Source of the DNA: Devosia sp. Root685
Lineage (GTDB): Bacteria > Pseudomonadota > Alphaproteobacteria > Rhizobiales > Devosiaceae
Reading direction: 5' to 3'
Assembly: GCF_001427875.1 (NCBI RefSeq)
Contig: NZ_LMHK01000001.1
Coordinates: forward strand, 498,871-562,870
Length of the DNA: 64,000 bases
Shown here: in pieces, positions 60,891-64,000 of the stretch
Layout of the letters: each line of letters opens with the position of its first letter
Numbering within the stretch: the stretch's first letter is position 1
Program-made: the position numbers and the translations under genes
Notes under the pieces: model-generated
What the model was told of the DNA's origin: nothing
What the model saw: the letters and a program-made list of their open reading frames with translations, nothing else
Databases searched by the model: none

Positions 60891-62414
60891 ATGACGATTG
60901 CCTCGCATTTTCCCGTTGTATCACCGGCCGAGGCCCGTTCGATGCTGCGGGCGCTTGCTTTGGCGCCGGGGCAGATCGTCGAGGGGCGCGTGCTGGGACC
61001 CGCTCCGGACGGCGCAACGCTGGTGCAGGTTGGCCGGCAGGCCATGTCGCTGTCTTTGCCCAATACCACCCCAATCGGCACGCTACTTACCCTTGGCGTG
61101 CAGCAGGGCGATGGGCATCTGCGGCTGGCGCTGATCGATAGCCGTCCGCCGGCCTCGGTTGCACCACAGCAATTGCCGGCAACCAGCGTCGAGATTTCGC
61201 AGCGCCCTGCAATGCCACAGGGTCCACTCACATATGGTCCGCCCGCAGGGGTGGCTGGAGCCGCTGCGCCGCCGGTGGCCGCGACGGGGCTAGCCGCGGG
61301 CATTGCGGCCCCGGTTGCCGCGTCAACTGCGGCACGCGCGCCTTCTAGCCAGGCCAGCCCTCCGATCATCGCGCCCCCCAGCGCAGCGGTGGCGCCGTCC
61401 GGACCCGCCATCCAGCGTCAGGGCGGGGCGCCTTATGGCATGACCGGGCTGGGCTCCAACCCGACAGGCTCGTCGCCAGTCGCAGCGCCGGTGCAGCCCG
61501 CGTTGCCGGGGCCACAGGCGGCAGCTTTGGCGCAAATGGTGCAGCAGGCGCTGCCGGGCCAGGGCAGTATCGGCGCCCTCACCAGCATGCTCGCCGCGGC
61601 CGTGGGCCGGGCCGGTCTGCCAGAGCCGGTGCTGAAGGCGGCGCGGCAGATTCTCGACAACCAATTGACTGCCCCAAACGGCAAGGTCGATGCGGGGGCG
61701 CTGAAATCGGCGCTGCGCGGCTCCGGTATTTTTCAGGAGGCGATGTTGGCGCAAGGCTCGCCGGCCGCCGCGGGTGCCGATACCAAATCGGGACTTCTGG
61801 CCATGCGGCAGGGGCTGGCCCAATGGCTTGGCAGCCAGCCGCAGATTGCCCAGATCGCACAAATTCCGCCGCCGCTGCGCCACGTGCTGCCGCGGGCAAA
61901 ATTGCCCGATGTGCCGCAGCTGGACTTTCCCGAGGAGGCGGAGGACGTCGGGCGGCTATTGCTCGAACGCACGGAAAGCGCGCTGTCGCGGCTGCGGTTG
62001 CATCAGCATGCTTCATTGCCCGAGGCGCAGCGGGGCAATGAAAGCCAATGGAACATGGATCTGCCCATTGCCGTGGGGCTGCATCAGGCCGTGCTGCACC
62101 TGCAAATCCATCATGATGGCGGGGGCGAGGCCAATGGCCCCGAGGACCGGGGCTGGCAGGTGCGGTTTGCAACCAATTTGCCGGACCTGGGCGAGGTCGG
62201 CGCGCAGGTTTCGCTGCGCGGACAGACGACCGGGATCATGCTCTGGGCCGATCGTGACGACACGGCCAAGGCATTTTCGGACAATATCGAGGAATTGCGC
62301 GCCAGCCTTGAAGCTGTGGGTCTGAAGCCCGGTGCGCTGGTCGTTCGCCACGGAGCACCGGGGGAAACAGCTGCCCCCACTGCCACCGGCCACTTCGTGG
62401 ATGCGACGCGATGA
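60891..62414 (+). CDS. flagellar hook-length control protein FliK-like
   Basis: A 507-residue protein with a globular N-terminus and a long Ala/Pro/Gly-rich disordered middle (about 85-200). The C-terminal domain (about 375-490) has WNMDLPIAVGLHQAVLHLQI and WQVRFATNLPDLGEVGAQVS, followed by MLWADRDDTAKAFSDNIEEL. The order (molecular ruler, then a compact C-terminus) matches FliK, which switches the flagellar export gate by touching FlhB. The next gene encodes an FlhB C-domain protein, overlapping by four bases, which supports the call. No other flagellar genes are in the window. Confidence 0.82.
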   Translation: MTIASHFPVVSPAEARSMLRALALAPGQIVEGRVLGPAPDGATLVQVGRQAMSLSLPNTTPIGTLLTLGVQQGDGHLRLALIDSRPPASVAPQQLPATSVEISQRPAMPQGPLTYGPPAGVAGAAAPPVAATGLAAGIAAPVAASTAARAPSSQASPPIIAPPSAAVAPSGPAIQRQGGAPYGMTGLGSNPTGSSPVAAPVQPALPGPQAAALAQMVQQALPGQGSIGALTSMLAAAVGRAGLPEPVLKAARQILDNQLTAPNGKVDAGALKSALRGSGIFQEAMLAQGSPAAAGADTKSGLLAMRQGLAQWLGSQPQIAQIAQIPPPLRHVLPRAKLPDVPQLDFPEEAEDVGRLLLERTESALSRLRLHQHASLPEAQRGNESQWNMDLPIAVGLHQAVLHLQIHHDGGGEANGPEDRGWQVRFATNLPDLGEVGAQVSLRGQTTGIMLWADRDDTAKAFSDNIEELRASLEAVGLKPGALVVRHGAPGETAAPTATGHFVDATR

Positions 62415-62713
62415 TGGATGAACCGAAGGTGACGCCGCTGGCCGTGGCACTGCAATATGACAAGCAAAGCGATCAAGCGCCGCGCATCGTCGCCAAGGGC
62501 AGAGGCCTGATTGCCGAGCAAATCCTTGCCATTGCGAGCGAAAACGGCATCGTTATCGAGGCCAATCCGATCCTCGCCGAGGCGCTGAGCCATGTGGAGG
62601 TGGACGACACTATTCCGGTGGAACTGTATGAGGCCGTCGCGGCGGTGATCGGCTTTGTGCTGCGGCAAAGCGAGGTTAGTGGCTGGAAACCGGACGAGCC
62701 CGAGCCACAATGA
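62411..62713 (+). CDS. FlhB C-terminal-domain protein (FhlB-like)
   Basis: A 100-residue soluble protein matching the cytoplasmic domain of the export-gate protein FlhB/YscU: VTPLAVALQYDKQSDQAPRI, then VAKGRGLIAEQILAIASENG and NPILAEAL. The membrane half is absent and the NPTH autocleavage site is missing. Such free FlhB-C paralogues (FhlB) can partly replace the FlhB C-domain. It is translationally coupled to the FliK-like gene. Confidence 0.85.
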   Translation: MMDEPKVTPLAVALQYDKQSDQAPRIVAKGRGLIAEQILAIASENGIVIEANPILAEALSHVEVDDTIPVELYEAVAAVIGFVLRQSEVSGWKPDEPEPQ

Positions 62714-62789
62714 AACCATGTGACCGCGGCGCCGCGCCATTGCATCGCCGCCAAAGCCTCCCCATGTCCAATCTCAGACGAGGGAGACC

Positions 62790-63353
62790 ATGATGATCAG
62801 ACCCGAAGACGAACGCGCCATCGATGATCTGTTCGAGCGGCTGCACAATGTCGAGCGCAACAGCGCTCCGCGTGATGTCGAGGCTGAGCGCCTCATTCGC
62901 CAGCGCCTCGCCGAAAACCCCGCTGCGGCCTATTATATGGCCCAAACCATCATCGTGCAGGAAGCCGCGCTTCGCGAAGCGCAGCAGCGGATCGAGGCGC
63001 TCGAGGCCCGACAGGGGCAGGGCGGCTTTCTGGGCGGTATTTTTGGCAATGAGCGCCCGGCGCCGCAACGTGCGCCGCAGCGCGGCCCGTGGGGTGAGCG
63101 TGCCGAAGAAAGCGATCAATACGATCGCCGCCGGTCAGCCGGGGGCGGTGGTTTTCTTGCCGGCGCAGCGCAGACGGCGCTTGGCGTAACCGGCGGATTA
63201 CTGCTCGGCAGTGCTCTGGCTGGCCTCTTTACCGGCGATGCGCAAGCAGCGGAGGCCGAGGCGCCGCCTGAGCCGGCACCCGAAGACCCCGGCATCGATG
63301 ATGGCGGGGATTGGGGTGGTGGTGGTGACTTCGATATCGGCGGCGATTTTTAG
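62790..63353 (+). CDS. DUF2076 family protein
   Basis: A 187-residue protein with the family start MIRPEDERAIDDLFERLHNV and a helical N-terminal domain (1-75, LAENPAAAYYMAQTIIVQE). A Gly/Arg/Pro-rich middle and a glycine-rich hydrophobic stretch (FLAGAAQTALGVTGGLLLGS, about 131-150) follow. The tail is acidic and glycine-rich. Members are described as periplasmic ligand-binding sensor-like proteins, but function is unknown. Its stop codon overlaps that of the convergent SleB-type gene. Confidence 0.88.
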   Translation: MMIRPEDERAIDDLFERLHNVERNSAPRDVEAERLIRQRLAENPAAAYYMAQTIIVQEAALREAQQRIEALEARQGQGGFLGGIFGNERPAPQRAPQRGPWGERAEESDQYDRRRSAGGGGFLAGAAQTALGVTGGLLLGSALAGLFTGDAQAAEAEAPPEPAPEDPGIDDGGDWGGGGDFDIGGDF

Positions 63354-63820
63354 CGGGTTCGCTTCTCGTAAAATTCGTTGCCGCCGGCTTCGAGCACGTA
63401 AAACATGTTGTCATAGGGGAAGCGCAGGCCGGCCGTATGGAAATGCTGGGCATTTTGAACACCCGGATGGCGGGCACCGCGCAACACCTGATCGGCGACC
63501 TGCGCGGCGAGAACGGCACCGCTATCGGTCATCGGCTTGGTGAGAACACCCTGGGCAAACTGGTTTTTCTGGCCGACGACGCCGCAGACCGACTTGGGGT
63601 AGCGCCCATCATAGAGCCGGTTCATCACGACGGTGCCAACCGCGAGCATGCCGTCAGGACTGGACCGATTGGATTCGAAATACATGGCCCGCATCAGGCA
63701 TTCCTTCTCGCTCATCTGGGCCATGCCGAAATTGATGCCAAGAAAACTGCAGCCGGCAAGGCTGGTGGCGACAACGGCGAGAGCCGAAATTTGAAGGGCG
63801 AGGCGGGCAAAGGGGGCCAC
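63350..63820 (-). CDS. SleB-type cell wall hydrolase, lipoprotein
   Basis: A 156-residue protein with a lipoprotein signal (SALAVVATSLAGC, lipid-attached Cys24) and a Hydrolase_2/SleB domain. MYFESN has the catalytic Glu49, followed by GMLAVGTVVMNRLYDGRYP and CGVVGQKNQFAQG. It would cut peptidoglycan glycan strands (lytic transglycosylase-like) from the outer membrane inner face. The GTG start has GGAG upstream. Its stop overlaps the DUF2076 stop on the other strand. Confidence 0.88.
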   Translation of the reverse strand: MAPFARLALQISALAVVATSLAGCSFLGINFGMAQMSEKECLMRAMYFESNRSSPDGMLAVGTVVMNRLYDGRYPKSVCGVVGQKNQFAQGVLTKPMTDSGAVLAAQVADQVLRGARHPGVQNAQHFHTAGLRFPYDNMFYVLEAGGNEFYEKRTR

Positions 63821-63912
63821 GGTGCATCTCCGGAGTGTTGCCGAGTTGCGGCTTGGTCCGAAAATGCGCCGACAGCCTTAAAGAAAGCCTCAGAAGGAGG
63901 GTTAAGAGATTG

Positions 63913-64000
63913 CTAGCGCCGACGAGCAAGGAGACTGGCCAGCAGCGCCACCGTGCCGATCACAGCGATTACGGGAACGGGATCGCGCTGGACGGCGCGG
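63913..64000 (-). CDS. C-terminal end of a membrane protein (partial)
   Basis: The last 28 codons of a minus-strand gene that enters from the right edge: a VPVIAVIGTVALLASLLARRR end, that is one hydrophobic helix and three Arg, then TAG. The GC-rich codons and helix-plus-arginine end look genuine. The family cannot be told from this fragment. Confidence 0.55.
   Translation of the reverse strand, partial: RAVQRDPVPVIAVIGTVALLASLLARRR

Overview
The window is GC-rich chromosomal DNA of an alphaproteobacterium. Gene content and order point to the Hyphomicrobiales, probably a Devosia-like genus; this is an inference from gene order, not from a database search. The signs are: a divergent ssb promoter carrying a GTTC-N7-GTTC-type SOS box, the gyrA-coaD-ppi-ppi-queA-tgt string, the glmU-glmS / recG-sdhE-mfd block, an IalB-family protein, and many short palindromic dispersed repeats.

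Layout. 1-9.5 kb: ssb and its divergent partner, dtd, a solitary RND/MMPL exporter, two regulator-enzyme pairs (HxlR/quinone reductase and ArsR/AHSA1), a secreted lipase, and a 551-bp transposase-less IS21-like element. 9.6-23.3 kb: the housekeeping string gyrA, transporters, coaD, two cyclophilins, queA, tgt, pgi and map. 23.5-40.4 kb: tRNA-Lys, an SPOR-like protein, glmU, glmS, recG, sdhE, mfd, ialB, a UbiH-like hydroxylase, a YeeE/YedE pair, terC and qor. 40.5-45 kb: an accessory-looking stretch downstream of tRNA-Ser, with acetyltransferases, an AraC/GyrI regulator, a VOC protein, small orphan genes and repeated att-like sequences. 45-47.5 kb: the 5-oxoprolinase operon pxpBCA. 47.7-52.9 kb: a five-gene branched-chain-type ABC importer on the minus strand. 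53.1-58.1 kb: a divergent signalling operon (XRE/ScfR-like regulator, lone receiver, small membrane protein, symporter-histidine kinase). 58-64 kb: a potassium channel, a FecR protein, a glycosyltransferase, a FliK/FlhB-C pair, a DUF2076 protein and an SleB-type lipoprotein.

Working together. GlmS and GlmU make UDP-GlcNAc. RecG and Mfd act on stalled forks and stalled transcription. QueA and Tgt act in queuosine synthesis. PxpA, PxpB and PxpC cleave 5-oxoproline. The most interesting unit is 53.1-58.1 kb. A solute-symporter histidine kinase and a receiver with no output domain sit in one operon with a DNA-binding protein. The middle of that protein aligns with a kinase dimerisation/phosphoacceptor helix and keeps the histidine. 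This suggests a carboxylate-sensing phosphorelay that ends on an acyl-CoA-type regulator, which may also control the divergent ABC importer.

Five copies of one long palindromic repeat family all lie between convergent genes. Other families sit beside the MMPL exporter, between recG and sdhE, and inside the ABC operon.
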